A DNA stretch of 64,000 nt from Edaphochlamys debaryana. Lineage: Eukaryota; Chlorophyta; Chlorophyceae; Chlamydomonadales. The notes beneath the pieces were generated by a model, which saw only the letters and a list, made by a program, of their open reading frames with translations, did not search any database and was not told the DNA's origin. The position numbers and the translations under genes are program-made. The stretch spans positions 186,001 to 250,000 of the forward strand of contig JAEHOE010000109.1 of NCBI GenBank assembly GCA_016858145.1. The letters run 5' to 3'. Numbering within the stretch: the stretch's first letter is position 1; each line of letters opens with the position of its first letter. This document shows, one piece after another, positions 1-12,150 of the stretch.

Positions 1-3000
1 GGTCGCGTAGCTGCTGGAACCAGTGGGGTGGAGGGGGGAGCATATGTCGGAGAGAGGGGTGATGGCGGGACCGGGTGCGAGGGCGGAACTGGTGGTGGCG
101 CTGTCGGGGTTGGCTGAGAAGGAGGGAGTGGAGGACTTGGCAGTGGTGGGCTGGGAAGCGTGGGGGTGGGGGGCTGCGGCGGTGGATGCGGGGGAGACGG
201 CGGCTGGAGTGGGGGCGAGGGTTGGAGGGGAGCGGGCGAGGGAGGATCTGGTGACGTTAACGGACCAGGGTTTAGTGGATCAGGCGACGCCGGTGGCGGA
301 CGAGGCGACCCCGGAGGAAGGGGAATGAGCGACGGAGAGGGGGAGGGAGGCGACGGAGGAGGCGAGGGCGGCTCTGGGACAGGCGAGGGCGGACGAGGCG
401 ACCCCGGAGGAAGGGGAATGAGCGACGGAGAGGGGGAGGGAGGCGACGGAGGAGGCGAGGGCGGCTCTGGGGCAGGCGAGGGCGGATGAGGCGACCCCGG
501 AGGAAGGGGAATGAGCGAAGGAGAGGGGGAGGGAGGCGACGGAGGAGGAGAGGGCGGCTCTGGGGCAGGCGAGGGCGGATGAGGCGACCCCGGAGGCAGG
601 GGAATGAGGGAAGGAGAGGGGGAGGGAGGCGACGGAGGAGGAGAGGGCGGCTCTGGGGCAGGCGAGGGCGGATGAGGCGACCCCGGAGGAAGGGGAATGA
701 GCGAAGGAGAGGGGGAGGGAGGCGACGGAGGAGGAGAGGGCGGCTCTGGGGCAGGCGAGGGCGGATGAGGCGACCCCGGAGGCAGGGGAATGAGCGAAGG
801 AGAGGGGGAGGGAGGCGACGGAGGAGGCGAGGGCGGCTCTGCAGCAGGCGAGGGCGGATGGGGCGACCCCGGAGGAAGGGGAATGAGCGAAGGAGAGGGG
901 GAGGGAGGCGACGGAGGAGGCGAGGGCGGCTCTGGGGCAGGCGAGGGCGGATGAGGCGACCCCGGAGGCAGGGGAATGAGCGAAGGAGAGGGGGAGGGAG
1001 GCGACGGAGGAGGAGAGGGCGGCTCTGGGGCAGGCGAGGGCGGATGAGGCGACCCCGGAGGCAGGGGAATGAGCGAAGGAGAGGGGGAGGGAGGCGACGG
1101 AGGAGGAGAGGGCGGCTCTGGGGCAGGCGAGGGCGGATGAGGCGACCCCGGAGGAAGGGGAATGAGGGAAGGAGAGGGGGAGGGAGGCGACGGAGGAGGC
1201 GAGGGCGGCTCTGCAGCAGGCGAGGGCGGATGAGGCGACCCCGGAGGAAGGGGAATGAGCGAAGGAGAGGGGGAGGGAGGCGACGGAGGAGGAGAGGGCG
1301 GCTCTGGGGCAGGCGAGGGCGGATGAGGCGACCCCGGAGGACGGGGAATGAGGGAAGGAGAGGGGGAGGGAGGCGACGGAGGAGGAGAGGGCGGCTCTGG
1401 GGTAGGCGAGGGCGGATGGGGCGACCCTGGAGGCAGGGGAATGAGCGAGGGAGAGGGGGAGGGAGGCGACGGAGGAGGCGAGGGCGGCTCTGGGGCAGGC
1501 GAGGGCGGATGGGGCGACCCCGGAGGAAGGGGAATGAGCGAAGGAGAGGGGGAGGGAGGCGACGGAGGAGGAGAGGGCGGCTCTGGGGCAGGCGAGGGCG
1601 GATGAGGCGACCCCGGAGGAAGGGGAATGAGCGAAGGAGAGGGGGAGGGAGGCGACGGAGGAGGCGAGGGCGGCTCTGGGGCAGGCGAGGGCGGATGAGG
1701 CGACCCCGGAGGAAGGGGAATGAGCGAAGGAGAGGGGGAGGGAGGCGACGGAGGAGGCGAGGGCGGCTCTGGGGCAGGCGAGGGCGGATGAGGCGACCCC
1801 GGAGGCAGGGGAATGAGCGAAGGAGAGGGGGAGGGAGGCGACGGAGGAGGAGAGGGCGGCTCTGGGGCAGGCGAGGGCGGATGAGGCGACCCCGGAGGAA
1901 GGGGAATGAGCGAAGGAGAGGGGGAGGGAGGCGACGGAGGAGGAGAGGGCGGCTCTGGGGCAGGCGAGGGCGGATGAGGCGACCCCGGAGGAAGGGGAAT
2001 GAGCGAAGGAGAGGGGGAGGGAGGCGACGGAGGAGGCGAGGGCGGCTCTGGGGCAGGCGAGGGCGGATGGGGCGACCCTGGAGGAAGGGGAATGAGCGAA
2101 GGAGAGGGGGAGGGAGGCGACGGAGGAGGAGAGGGCGGCTCTGGGGCAGGCGAGGGCGGATGGGGCGACCCTGGAGGCAGGGGAATGAGCGAAGGAGAGG
2201 GGGAGGGAGGCGACGGAGGAGGCGAGGGCGGCTCTGGGGCAGGCGAGGGCGGATGAGGCGACCCCGGAGGAAGGGGAATGAGGGAAGGAGAGGGGGAGGG
2301 AGGCGACGGAGGAGGAGAGGGCGGCTCTGGGGCAGGCGAGGGCGGATGGGGCGACCCCGGAGGAAGGGGAATGAGCGAAGGAGAGGGGGAGGGAGGCGAC
2401 GGAGGAGGAGAGGGCGGCTCTGGGGCAGGCGAGGGCGGATGAGGCGACCCCGGAGGCAGGGGAATGAGCGAAGGAGAGGGGGAGGGAGGCGACGGAGGAG
2501 GCGAGGGCGGCTCTGGGGCAGGCGAGGGCGGATGAGGCGACCCCGGAGGCAGGGGAATGAGCGAAGGAGAGGGGGAGGGAGGCGACGGAGGAGGCGAGGG
2601 CGGCTCTGGGGCAGGCGAGGGTCGATGAGGCGACCCCGGAGGCAGGGGAATGAGCGAAGGAGAGGGGGAGGGAGGCGACGGAGGAGGAGAGGGCGGCTCT
2701 GGGGCAGGCGAGGGCGGATGAGGCGACCCCGGAGGAAGGGGAATGAGCGAAGGAGAGGGGGAGGGAGGCGACGGAGGAGGAGAGGGCGGCTCTGGGGCAG
2801 GCGAGGGCGGATGAGGCGACCCCGGAGGAAGGGGAATGAGCGAAGGAGAGGGGGAGGGAGGCGACGGAGGAGGCGAGGGCGGCTCTGGGGCAGGCGAGGG
2901 CGGATGGGGCGACCCTGGAGGCAGGGGAATGAGCGAAGGAGAGGGGGAGGGAGGCGACGGAGGAGGAGAGGGCGGCTCTGGGGCAGGCGAGGGCGGATGG

Positions 3001-6000
3001 GGCGACCCTGGAGGCAGGGGAATGAGCGAAGGAGAGGGGGGAGGGAGGCGACGGAGGAGGAGAGGGCGGCTCTGGGGCAGGCGAGGGCGGATGAGGCGAC
3101 CCCGGAGGAAGGGGAATGAGCGAGGGAGAGGGGGAGGGAGGCGACGGAGGAGGAGAGGGCGGCTCTGGGGCAGGCGAGGGCGGATGAGGCGACCCCGGAG
3201 GAAGGGGAATGAGCGAAGGAGAGGGGGAGGGAGGCGACGGAGGAGGCGAGGGCGGCTCTGGGGCAGGCGAGGGCGGATGAGGCGACCCCGGAGGAAGGGG
3301 AATGAGCGAAGGAGAGGGGGAGGGAGGCGACGGAGGAGGCGAGGGCGGCTCTGGGGCAGGCGAGGGCGGATGAGGCGACCCCGGAGGAAGGGGAATGAGC
3401 GAAGGAGAGGGGGAGGGAGGCGACGGAGGAGGCGAGGGCGGCTCTGGGGCAGGCGAGGGTGGACGAGGCGACCCCGGAGGAAGGGGAATGAGCGAAGGAG
3501 AGGGGGAGGGAGGCGACGGAGGAGGCGAGGGCGGCTCTGGGGCAGGCGAGGGCGGATGAGGCGACCCCGGAGGAAGGGGAATGAGCGAAGGAGAGGGGGA
3601 GGGAGGCGACGGAGGAGGCGAGGGCGGCTCTGGGGCAGGCGAGGGCGGATGAGGCGACCCCGGAGGCAGGGGAATGAGCGAAGGAGAGGGGGAGGGAGGC
3701 GATGGAGGAGGAGAGGGCGGCTCTGGGGCAGGCGAGGGCGGATGAGGCGACCCCGGAGGCAGGGGAATGAGCGAAGGAGAGGGGGAGGGAGGCGACGGAG
3801 GAGGAGAGGGCGGCTCTGGGGCAGGCGAGGGCGGATGAGGCGACCCCGGAGGCAGGGGAATGAGGGAAGGAGAGGGGGAGGGAGGCGACGGAGGAGGAGA
3901 GGGCGGCTCTGGGGCAGGCGAGGGCGGATGGGGCGACCCTGGAGGCAGGGGAATGAGCGAAGGAGAGGGGGAGGGAGGCGACGGAGGAGGAGAGGGCGGC
4001 TCTGGGGCAGGCGAGGGCGGATGAGGCGACCCCGGAGGAAGGGGAATGAGCGAAGGAGAGGGGGAGGGAGGCGACGGAGGAGGCGAGGGCGGCTCTGGGG
4101 CAGGCGAGGGCGGATGAGGCGACCCCGGAGGAAGGGGAATGAGCGAAGGAGAGGGGGAGGGAGGCGACGGAGGAGGCGAGGGCGGCTCTGGGGCAGGCGA
4201 GGGCGGATGAGGCGACCCCGGAGGAAGGGGAATGAGCGAAGGAGAGGGGGAGGGAGGCGACGGAGGAGGAGAGGGCGGCTCTGGGGCAGGCGAGGGCGGA
4301 TGAGGCGACCCCGGAGGAAGGGGAATGAGCGAAGGAGAGGGGGAGGGAGGCGACGGAGGAGGCGAGGGCGGCTCTGGGGCAGGCGAGGGTGGATGAGGCG
4401 ACCCCGGAGGAAGGGGAATGAGCGAAGGAGAGGGGGAGGGAGGCGACGGAGGAGGCGAGGGCGGCTCTGGGGCAGGCGAGGGCGGATGAGGCGACCCCGG
4501 AGGCAGGGGAATGAGCGAAGGAGAGGGGGAGGGAGGCGACGGAGGAGGAGAGGGCGGCTCTGGGGCAGGCGAGGGCGGATGAGGCGACCCCGGAGGAAGG
4601 GGAATGAGCGAAGGAGAGGGGGAGGGAGGCGACGGAGGAGGAGAGGGCGGCTCTGGGGCAAGCGAGGGCGGATGAGGCGACCCCGGAGGCAGGGGAATGA
4701 GCGAAGGAGAGGGGGAGGGAGGCGACGGAGGAGGAGAGGGCGGCTCTGGGGCAGGCGAGGGTCGATGAGGCGACCCCGGAGGAAGGGGAATGAGCGAAGG
4801 AGAGGGGGAGGGAGGCGACGGAGGAGGCGAGGGCGGCTCTGGGGCAGGCGAGGGCGGATGAGGCGACCCCGGAGGAAGGGGAATGAGCGAAGGAGAGGGG
4901 GAGGGAGGCGACGGAGGAGGCGAGGGCGGCTCTGGGGCAGGCGAGGGCGGATGAGGCGACCCCGGAGGCAGGGGAATGAGCGAAGGAGAGGGGGAGGGAG
5001 GCGACGGAGGAGGCGAGGGCGGCTCTGGGGCAGGCGAGGGCGGATGAGGCGACCCCGGAGGAAGGGGAATGAGCGAAGGAGAGGGGGAGGGAGGCGACGG
5101 AGGAGGCGAGGGCGGCTCTGGGGCAGGCGAGGGCGGACGAGGCGACCCCGGAGGAAGGGGAATGAGCGAGGGAGAGGGGGAGGGAGGCGACGGAGGAGGC
5201 GAGGGCGGCTCTGGGGCAGGCGAGGGTGGACGAGGCGACCCCGGAGGAAGGGGAATGAGCGAAGGAGAGGGGGAGGGAGGCGACGGAGGAGGAGAGGGCG
5301 GCTCTGGGGCAGGCGAGGGCGGACGAGGCGACCCCGGAGGAAGGGGAATGAGCGAGGGAGAGGGGGAGGGAGGCGACGGAGGAGGAGAGGGCGGCTCTGG
5401 GGCAGGCGAGGGCGGATGAGGCGACCCCGGAGGAAGGGGAATGAGCGACGGAGAGGGGGAGGGAGGCGACGGAGGAGGAGAGGGCGGCTCTGGGGCAGGC
5501 GAGGGCGGATGAGGCGACCCCGGAGGAAGGGGAATGAGCGAAGGAGAGGGGGAGGGGGGCGACGGAGGAGGAGAGGGGCGGCTCTGGGGCAGGCGAGGGT
5601 GGATGAGGCGACCCCGGAGGAAGGGGAATGAGCGAAGGAGAGGGGGAGGGAGGCGACGGAGGAGGAGAGGGCGGCTCTGGGGCAGGCGAGGGCGGATGAG
5701 GCGACCCCGGAGGAAGGGGAATGAGCGAAGGAGAGGGGGAGGGAGGCGACGGAGGAGGCGAGGGCGGCTCTGGGGCAGGCGAGGGTGGATGAGGCGACCC
5801 CGGAGGAAGGGGAATGAGCGAAGGAGAGGGGGAGGGAGGCGACGGAGGAGGCGAGGGCGGCTCTGGGGCAGGCGAGGGCGGATGAGGCGACCCCGGAGGC
5901 AGGGGAATAAGCGAAGGAGAGGGGGAGGGAGGAGAGGGTGGAGGGAAGGGAGGGAGCGGAGGTGGAGAGGGCGTGGGTGGCGGGGCGAGTGGTAGCCGCG

Positions 6001-9000
6001 GCGATGGGGATGCGGGCGGCGAGGTTGGCTTGCGAGGTGGGCTCTTGTTCCTGTCCAGCACGTTCCCCCCGGGGGGCACGGGCGGGCGCGGTATGGACGG
6101 CGGCCTCGGCGGGGGCCGGGGCGGCCGGGGCTGCGGAGGCACAGACGGAGGCAGCGGCGAGGTTTGCTCCGGCCGTGGGCTATCTGGCTCCAGAGGGGGC
6201 GGTGGGCTGGGCGGCGGCGAGCGGAAGCCCCTGGGAGCATACGGTGGTCGGTCGGGCGGGGGCGGCGGAGGCGAGGCCCGCTGTCTCAGTGGGTAGTTGG
6301 GCCGGCCCGGCGGCGGCGGGTCCGGCGGAGGGCTCCACTGCCGCGGTGGATACGGCGCTTGCTCGGGGGGCGGGGTGAGGGGCGGGGGTGGGGGCGAGCT
6401 TGTTCCCCCCAGTCCCCCGGCGGGTGCTCGCGCGGGGGGCGGGGGGCTCGGCGGCGGTGAGTGGAAGTCTCGCGGGGCGTAGGGCGGCCGGTCGGGCGGG
6501 GGTGGCGGGGGCGAAGCGCGCTCGGCCCGGGGTGCGTAGGGAGGGCGGTCGGGTGGTGGGGGCGGGGGGGGGAGGCCCGCTCAGCCCGGGGCACGTAGGG
6601 GGGCCGGGAGGGCGGGGGCGGGGGCGGCGGGACGGTGGGCGAGCGAGGCGGCTGGGGAGGAGGGGGGCGCGGCGGGGGCGGCGGTGGTGGGCTCGGGGGT
6701 ATGGGCGGGGGTGGCCCAGGTGGCGGCGGGCTGGGGCTGGGGCTGGGTGGCGGGGGGGGGGAGGCGCGCCTGGAGGAGGGGGTGACGGCCGTGGGCTCGG
6801 TGGGAGCAGAGGCCCGTTCGGCGCATGGGGCTCATTCCGGATCTGGCCAGGGGGTGATGGAGACGGCGGCTTGGGCGGTGAGGGCAGGGGCGGGCTGGGA
6901 TGGGGGGGCAGTGGCTGGGGCTGGGGCTGAGGCGGACTGGGGTCGGCGGGTGGCGCGGGGGGTGGGTGTGGCGGCTGGGGCTTGGATGGCGGAGCCGGCT
7001 CAGGAAGGGGAGGGCTGGGGTGCGCTGGCAGCGACGGGATAGGCGCAGGCGGCGCTGGGGGACTGGGCGGCGAGGGCTGAGGGCTGGGTGGAGAGGGCAC
7101 AAGAGGTGGAGTTGAGGGCGACGTCAGCGGGGATGGGGGTGAGGGCGATGGAGGGCCGGGGAGGGGAGGCGGCACGGGTTGCGGCTGTGGGGGGGACGGC
7201 TCCGGGCTGGGTGGAGCGGGGGCCCTTGGGGGTGATGGCTCTGGGATCGGCGGGGCGGGGGGCGATGGCTCGGGGCTGGGTGGAGGTGGCGGCTCGGGAG
7301 GTGAGGGCTCCGGGCTGGGAGGGTGTGGCTGGGCCGGTGGCGACGGCGGGGCAGGCGGGGGGGTAGGCGGCCGGGGAGGAGATGGGGGCGAGGACTGGCC
7401 GTTGTTGGGAGGCGGCCGGGTCCCCGAATGCGGGGGTGACGGCGGGGGGCTGGGAGGTGCTGGGGGGCTTGGGGGTGAGGGTTCAGGACTGGGCGGGGCG
7501 GGGGGCGATGGCTCGGGGCTGGGAGGAGACGGCGGCACAGGAGGTGAGGGCTCCGGGCTGGGAGGATGCGGTGGCGACGGCGGGGTAGGCGGCGGGGTAG
7601 GCGGCAGGGGAGGAGATGGGGGAGAAGAGGGAGAGGGAGGGAGGACGGGAGGGTCCGAAGGCGGGTGTGGGGGTGACGGGGGCGGCTTGGGAGGGGTCGG
7701 GGGGGACGGCACTGGACTCGGCGGCTGCGGTTCGTCCGGTGGAGAAGGCGGCGAGGGCGGTGGGTGCGGTGGCTTGGGCGGCTTTGGCGCCGGGCTGGGC
7801 GGGCGAGGGCCCCCAGGCGGTTCCGGCTCAGGGCTGGGGGGCCGGGGAGGAGACGGAGGTCGCGGCGCCGGGCTGGGCGGGCGAGGGCCCCCAGGCGGTT
7901 CCGGCTCAGGGCTGGGGGGCCGGGGAGGAGAGGGAGGTCGCGGCGCCGGGCTGGGCGGGCGAGGGCCCCCAGGCGGTTCCGGCTCAGGGCTGGGGGGCCG
8001 GGGAGGAGAGGAAGGTCGCGGCGCCGGGCTGGGCGGGCGAGGGTCCCCAGGCGGTTCCGGCTCAGGGCTGGGGGGCCGGGGAGGAGAGGGAGGTCGCGGC
8101 GCCGGGCTGGGCGGGCGAGGGCCCCCAGGCGGTTCCGGCTCAGGGCTGGGGGGCCGGGGAGGAGAGGGAGGTCGCGGCGCCGGGCTGGGCGGGCGAGGGC
8201 CCCCAGGCGGTTCCGGCTCAGGGCTGGGGGCCGGGGAGGAGAGGGAGGTCGCGGCGCCGGGCTGGGCGGGCGAGGGCCCCCAGGCGGTTCCGGCTCAGGG
8301 CTGGGGGGCCGGGGAGGAGAGGGAGGGTCGCGGCGCCGGGCTGGGCGGGCGAGGGCCCCCAGGCGGTTCCGGCTCAGGGCTGGGGGGCCGGGGAGGAGAG
8401 GGAGGTCGCGGCGCCGGGCTGGGCGGGCGAGGGCCCCCAGGCGGTTCCGGCTCAGGGCTGGGGGGCCGGGGAGGAGAGGGAGGTCGCGGCGCCGGGCTGG
8501 GCGGGCGAGGGTCCCCGGGCGGTTCTGGCTCGGGGCTGGGGGGCCGGGGAGGAGAGGGAGGTCGCGGCGCCGGGCTGGGCGGGCGAGGGCCCCCGGGCGG
8601 TTCTGGCTCGGGGCTGGGGGGCCGGGGAGGTCGCGGCCGGGGGCTAGGCAGCGACGGCTCCTCAGGCGGCGAGGGTGGCGGGTGTGGCGGGGGGTTGGAG
8701 GGAGACAACGGCGTCGTAGTAGGAGGGCTGACGTGCGTCAGAGGCGGCGAACCCTGCGTCTCCTGCGAAACGCGGCGCGCTGCCCACGCTCCACCTTCCC
8801 CTGCTCCGGAATCCGCCCGGCTTGCTCCCAACAACAGCGTTCCCAGGTAATCTGAGGCCCCGGACGCTGCACGCCTGCCCTTGCCTAACGTGGCTGCGGC
8901 TTCGGCGGAGGGCGCCAACCCAGCCTGCACCTCTAACAGAGAGCGCGCGGGCCCTCTCCCGGGGCCGCCAGCCCAGGCCCCCGCTCCGGCCCCAACCAGG

Positions 9001-9278
9001 GCTGCGGCCTCAGCCAGAGCCACTGCGTCGAGCTCTCCAGCTCCAGCGCCCTTGCCGACCCCGTCCGCCCCCGCTGCCGCCCCTGCTGCAGCCGCTGCTG
9101 CTATGCATGGCCCAGAGAGCGGACCAAGCGGGAGCAGCAGCGGCAGGAGGAGGAGCAGAAGCAGGCGTGGCCCGGGCGCCCAAGCGCCGACGCCAGCGGG
9201 TGGCGCTAGGGCCAGCCCAATCCTATCCCCTCTTCGCAAGACGTGCCCCGCATCGCGAATGTATCTAAGGTTTAACAT
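1..9278 (-). CDS. Giant hydroxyproline-rich (SP/PP-repeat) cell-wall-type glycoprotein, partial at its 3' end
   Basis: The best ATG is at 9276-9278. It is followed by a positively charged stretch and a hydrophobic signal or anchor segment ([16 protein letters not shown], about 9160-9110), then a roughly 120-residue Ala/Gly-rich spacer ending in [13 protein letters not shown] near 8770. The rest is almost wholly proline-rich: a 26-residue repeat ([20 protein letters not shown]), irregular PPSPEP runs, tyrosine motifs such as DRPPYAPR and SPPPPPP around 6240-6600, then about 60 copies of a 31-residue repeat with the core [18 protein letters not shown]. The frame stays open to base 1, so the C-terminus is off-window. 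Such proteins are secreted, O-glycosylated wall or matrix components in Volvocales (family knowledge); I see no pherophorin domain. The Pro-rich frame is continuous only if single-base indels are allowed near 8327, 8230, 6752-6761 (G10), 6564-6572 (G9), 5578 and 3036. An intron in the 6-7 kb stretch is not excluded. Confidence 0.75.
316..5936 (-). repeat. 93-bp tandem array, about 60 copies, coding
   Basis: The unit is exactly 93 bp: successive ggaatgag landmarks fall at 325, 418, 511, 604, 697 and onward to a final diverged copy near 5907. On the minus strand it encodes a 31-residue SP-rich repeat. Copies differ mainly at a few sites (cggaggaag/cggaggcag, gaggag/gaggcg, gatgag/gatggg/gacgag), so most neighbours are over 95% identical. 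Two copies carry one extra base (near 3036 and 5578). The plus strand is almost pure purine, and this is why all three minus frames lack stops throughout. Confidence 0.95.
7786..8640 (-). repeat. 78-bp tandem array, about 11 copies, coding
   Basis: The unit starts ggcgccgggctgggcggg and recurs every 78 bp from 7786. It encodes the 26-residue Pro/Glu/Arg repeat in the N-terminal third of the left wall-protein gene. One copy lacks a G (near 8230) and the next has an extra G (near 8327). The two changes compensate, but the stretch between them reads into a TGA at 8295 in the shifted frame. Confidence 0.92.
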
Positions 9279-10591
9279 CGTCAAGGCCTCCGTCAAGCGC
9301 CGGAGGCTTTCTCGGCTCAAGGCGCCGATGCCGATGCTGTCGAGCACGGCCGAGGCCCTTGCGGCGAGCGCGGCATTGTTAACGCTGAAGTTTGTACACC
9401 TAAATTGAGGGTGCCAAGAGCTGCGTATCGGGTGAGAGAGACGGCCCAGGCCAGCTATGCCGAGTGTTGCTGCGTTGGCCTAATTCAACGCTAACGTCAC
9501 TCTGCTCGGCAGCTATCTATGTGCCACGGGTAGTAGTCCCGGCCCAGCGCCGGGCAGTTGAGTTGAGGGATGGAGGGCGCACTTGCGCAGCTGCCTCGAG
9601 CGTGCGCTGGAGCGCAGGTATATGCAACCGGGCTGTCGGACCTTACTGCTATGTGGCTGCAGAGCCGCTGGGGGGCCAGGTTTGAATTAGTCCGCGAACT
9701 GCCTTAACGCGATTGGGCGCGCGAAGAGTGAGGCAGGTGACGGCGCTATCGCTGCATGCATATGAAGGACACACACACGCGAGCCCTCGTGGAGGGGGTA
9801 GGGGCACGGCGGTGCTGGACGAATCGATCGTGCGCCCAGGTAGGGGCGTGTAGTCGAGCGTGGCGCGTGGGGCCCTCGGGGCCCTCAGTCCTGGGGCCGG
9901 GCGATTCACGTGTCCTCCGTTAGGCTCCTGCCCCTAGCGAGGCATAGCAAGGCGCCAGCTGTGCCAATCTCCCGCTGTGCGCGGCGGAGGGGGCCCGCGA
10001 TCGGCTGCACTCATTAGTCTATCTGCGCTTGCACCCTCGCCGCGAATCCGCGCCCTGCCCCCCGGCTCCCCCCCAGGAGCCAGGACTCAGAGCGCACAGG
10101 ACGGGGTGACACGCTGGCCTGGGCACCTTGCATAACCAAGTGCTTGTCGGCAATCGGGTGCAGGGCAGCAAGGGTCAAAGCAATGTGCAGCGAGGCTGCC
10201 AGGGCGCGCCGGTTCGACAGGACGACACCCCAGGGATGAAATGCGACGCCACGACTCCGCGTTGCTCAACTCGTCGCATTACCGCCTGGGGGTCAGACGC
10301 GCAGACTCGGCTAGTTGCAACTGGTTGCACTGACCCCAGGGACGCTGGGGGCTGGGGGGGTTGTGGGGGTCGGGCGGCGCCTATCGACCTCGACGTCCAG
10401 CGCCCCTACTTCCCCACTTATAACTGACGACGTAGATCACGCAATCAGCATTGAAGTGCAGTCGCCGGGCTTCGTGATGCTGCGCGACGTCTCGCATTCC
10501 AGGGCTTTCCAGGCACACTAGTCGGCGCACGCAGGGGCTCGCCATCCGGCACTCCTTACATTCTGGCCAAGCTGGCATACAGCATTGGTCG

Positions 10592-10752
10592 TGGAACGGC
10601 CCGGAGCAGAGCGGCCTTACCCCGTGTCTCCCAGAGCGCGCAGCTCTCGCCCCACCGCGTCCCCTACTTCCCAAGCCTTCTCAACCCTTCAATACATATA
10701 ATAGATGCTTGCAAGGGGGATGGCGGGCTTGGAACGGCCCGGAGCAGAGCGG
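10592..10752. repeat. Short direct repeat ggaacggcccggagcagagcgg
   Basis: The same 22 bases occur twice, about 140 bp apart, in otherwise dissimilar flanks. No function is apparent. Confidence 0.7.
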
Positions 10753-12100
10753 GCTGATTTTGCGCAGTACGAGGCGCCAGTGCTCGAGCCCCTCGAATGG
10801 AAGAGGCCGGTCCCCGGTATCCGCGTGCTGGCCTGATTGCTTGCTTGCTGCAGCTTGCCGCAGTGACGGATCACCTCTGGGCTCTGGCTCGTGCCCCCTG
10901 GTCCTGGCTTTGCTCCAACATGGTGAGGGGCTTGGGCGTTGGGCCTCTCTGCGCTGAACCAGGCTGCATACGACAGTAGCAATGAAGAAGTGAACGTAGC
11001 CTCGTCGCAACTGGCGCTTACAGCGGGGGCCACCAAACCAGCGGGCCTCCCCATGCCCACTGCAAACACGGTCCACCCACAGGCCCACTCCAACATCCAA
11101 CTGCGTCTCGAGCGGGTCCTTCACCTGTTTCTCCTCCCAGCTCCTCCCATGCACACACACTTTCCCCTGCCTTCCCTGCACCACCCTGCCTTCCCCGAAC
11201 CGGTGACCAGCACTCGCGAAGTGCATTGCACTTCACCAGGCATTCCCACTCTGCACTATACCTGGCCGGTGATTTCAGGTGGGGGCGCCCCGCTTGTCTC
11301 ATGCTATCCCCGCCCGCCGGGGGCCCAACGCATCCCTCCAGATGCTCAAACACACACGCAGCCCGCGGAAGACCACGGCTTGCCTTACCTAATGCCCAGG
11401 ATATCAACGGTATCAAAACAGTCCAACAAGGTGTGTCTGTCCTCCTCAGGACAGGGAAAAGGGCTGAGCCCCAAACCCCGCGAGGCCGGGCAGCACTGGG
11501 GCCGCGCAATCAAGCACTACGCCCCACAGCGCACGGACTGAACCCACGCCGCCATAAGTTAGGGGCCTTCGCAACCCCGCAATGCCGGACTTGGCCGGTT
11601 GGGTTGGGCGCACAAACACATGCACCCCAGAAGATAGAAAGAGAAGATGTCCGTCTCCAATCCGCTACTGCCCACACGCCACCCGCTACATCTCTCCCTC
11701 CGCCGCCGCCGCTGCTTTTGGGCGCTCAGCCCGGGTCCACGGCCGGCGGCCGCTCCAGCGCGGCCGGCCGGCTGAAGCCCAGCAGCTTCAGCAGGAGGAG
11801 GATGCGGATCACGTTGGCAGCGCGCAGCACAGCGCACCTTCATCACTGTCCTCATCGACCATCGTGACTGGTCCGGGCGCCTCGCAAGGCTAGCGCCCGG
11901 ACCGGGCGAGGCGGCACTAGCCGCGAGCGCTGGGACCAGCGACAGGACAGAGACCAGCACCAGGCACGTTTTGGTGAACAGAAGTAGAGTTTGAGGCTAG
12001 CAGCGGAGCAGGTAGAGTGCCTGGCCTAGACTGGGGGGCCTGATACTGGTCTCGTCGATCACATACATACAGCCGTACGCACGCCGACACGGGGTAATCC

Positions 12101-12150
12101 CGGGGGGCTTCGCCGCCCGAAGAGCCTAACGCTCAGTCCCAAAATGCATG
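12101..12150. repeat. Dispersed GC-hairpin element, copy 1
   Basis: The sequence ggggggcttcgccgcccg, followed by agagcct.acg and a ctcagtcc/ctcagccc-like stretch, is shared with 18369-18425. The core ggggcttcgcc can fold on itself. It may be the end of a dispersed element; no full element could be delimited. Confidence 0.5.

Noticed and set aside
486..5631. Long plus-strand frames reading [21 protein letters not shown]
   Set aside because: They are the complement of the SP-rich array. Stops recur once per 93-bp unit in other plus frames, and the product matches nothing, while the minus frame continues a sensible wall-protein pattern from outside the array.
316..5936. Regular repeats as a CRISPR-like array
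   Set aside because: The whole 93-bp unit repeats with no unique spacers, and it is coding.
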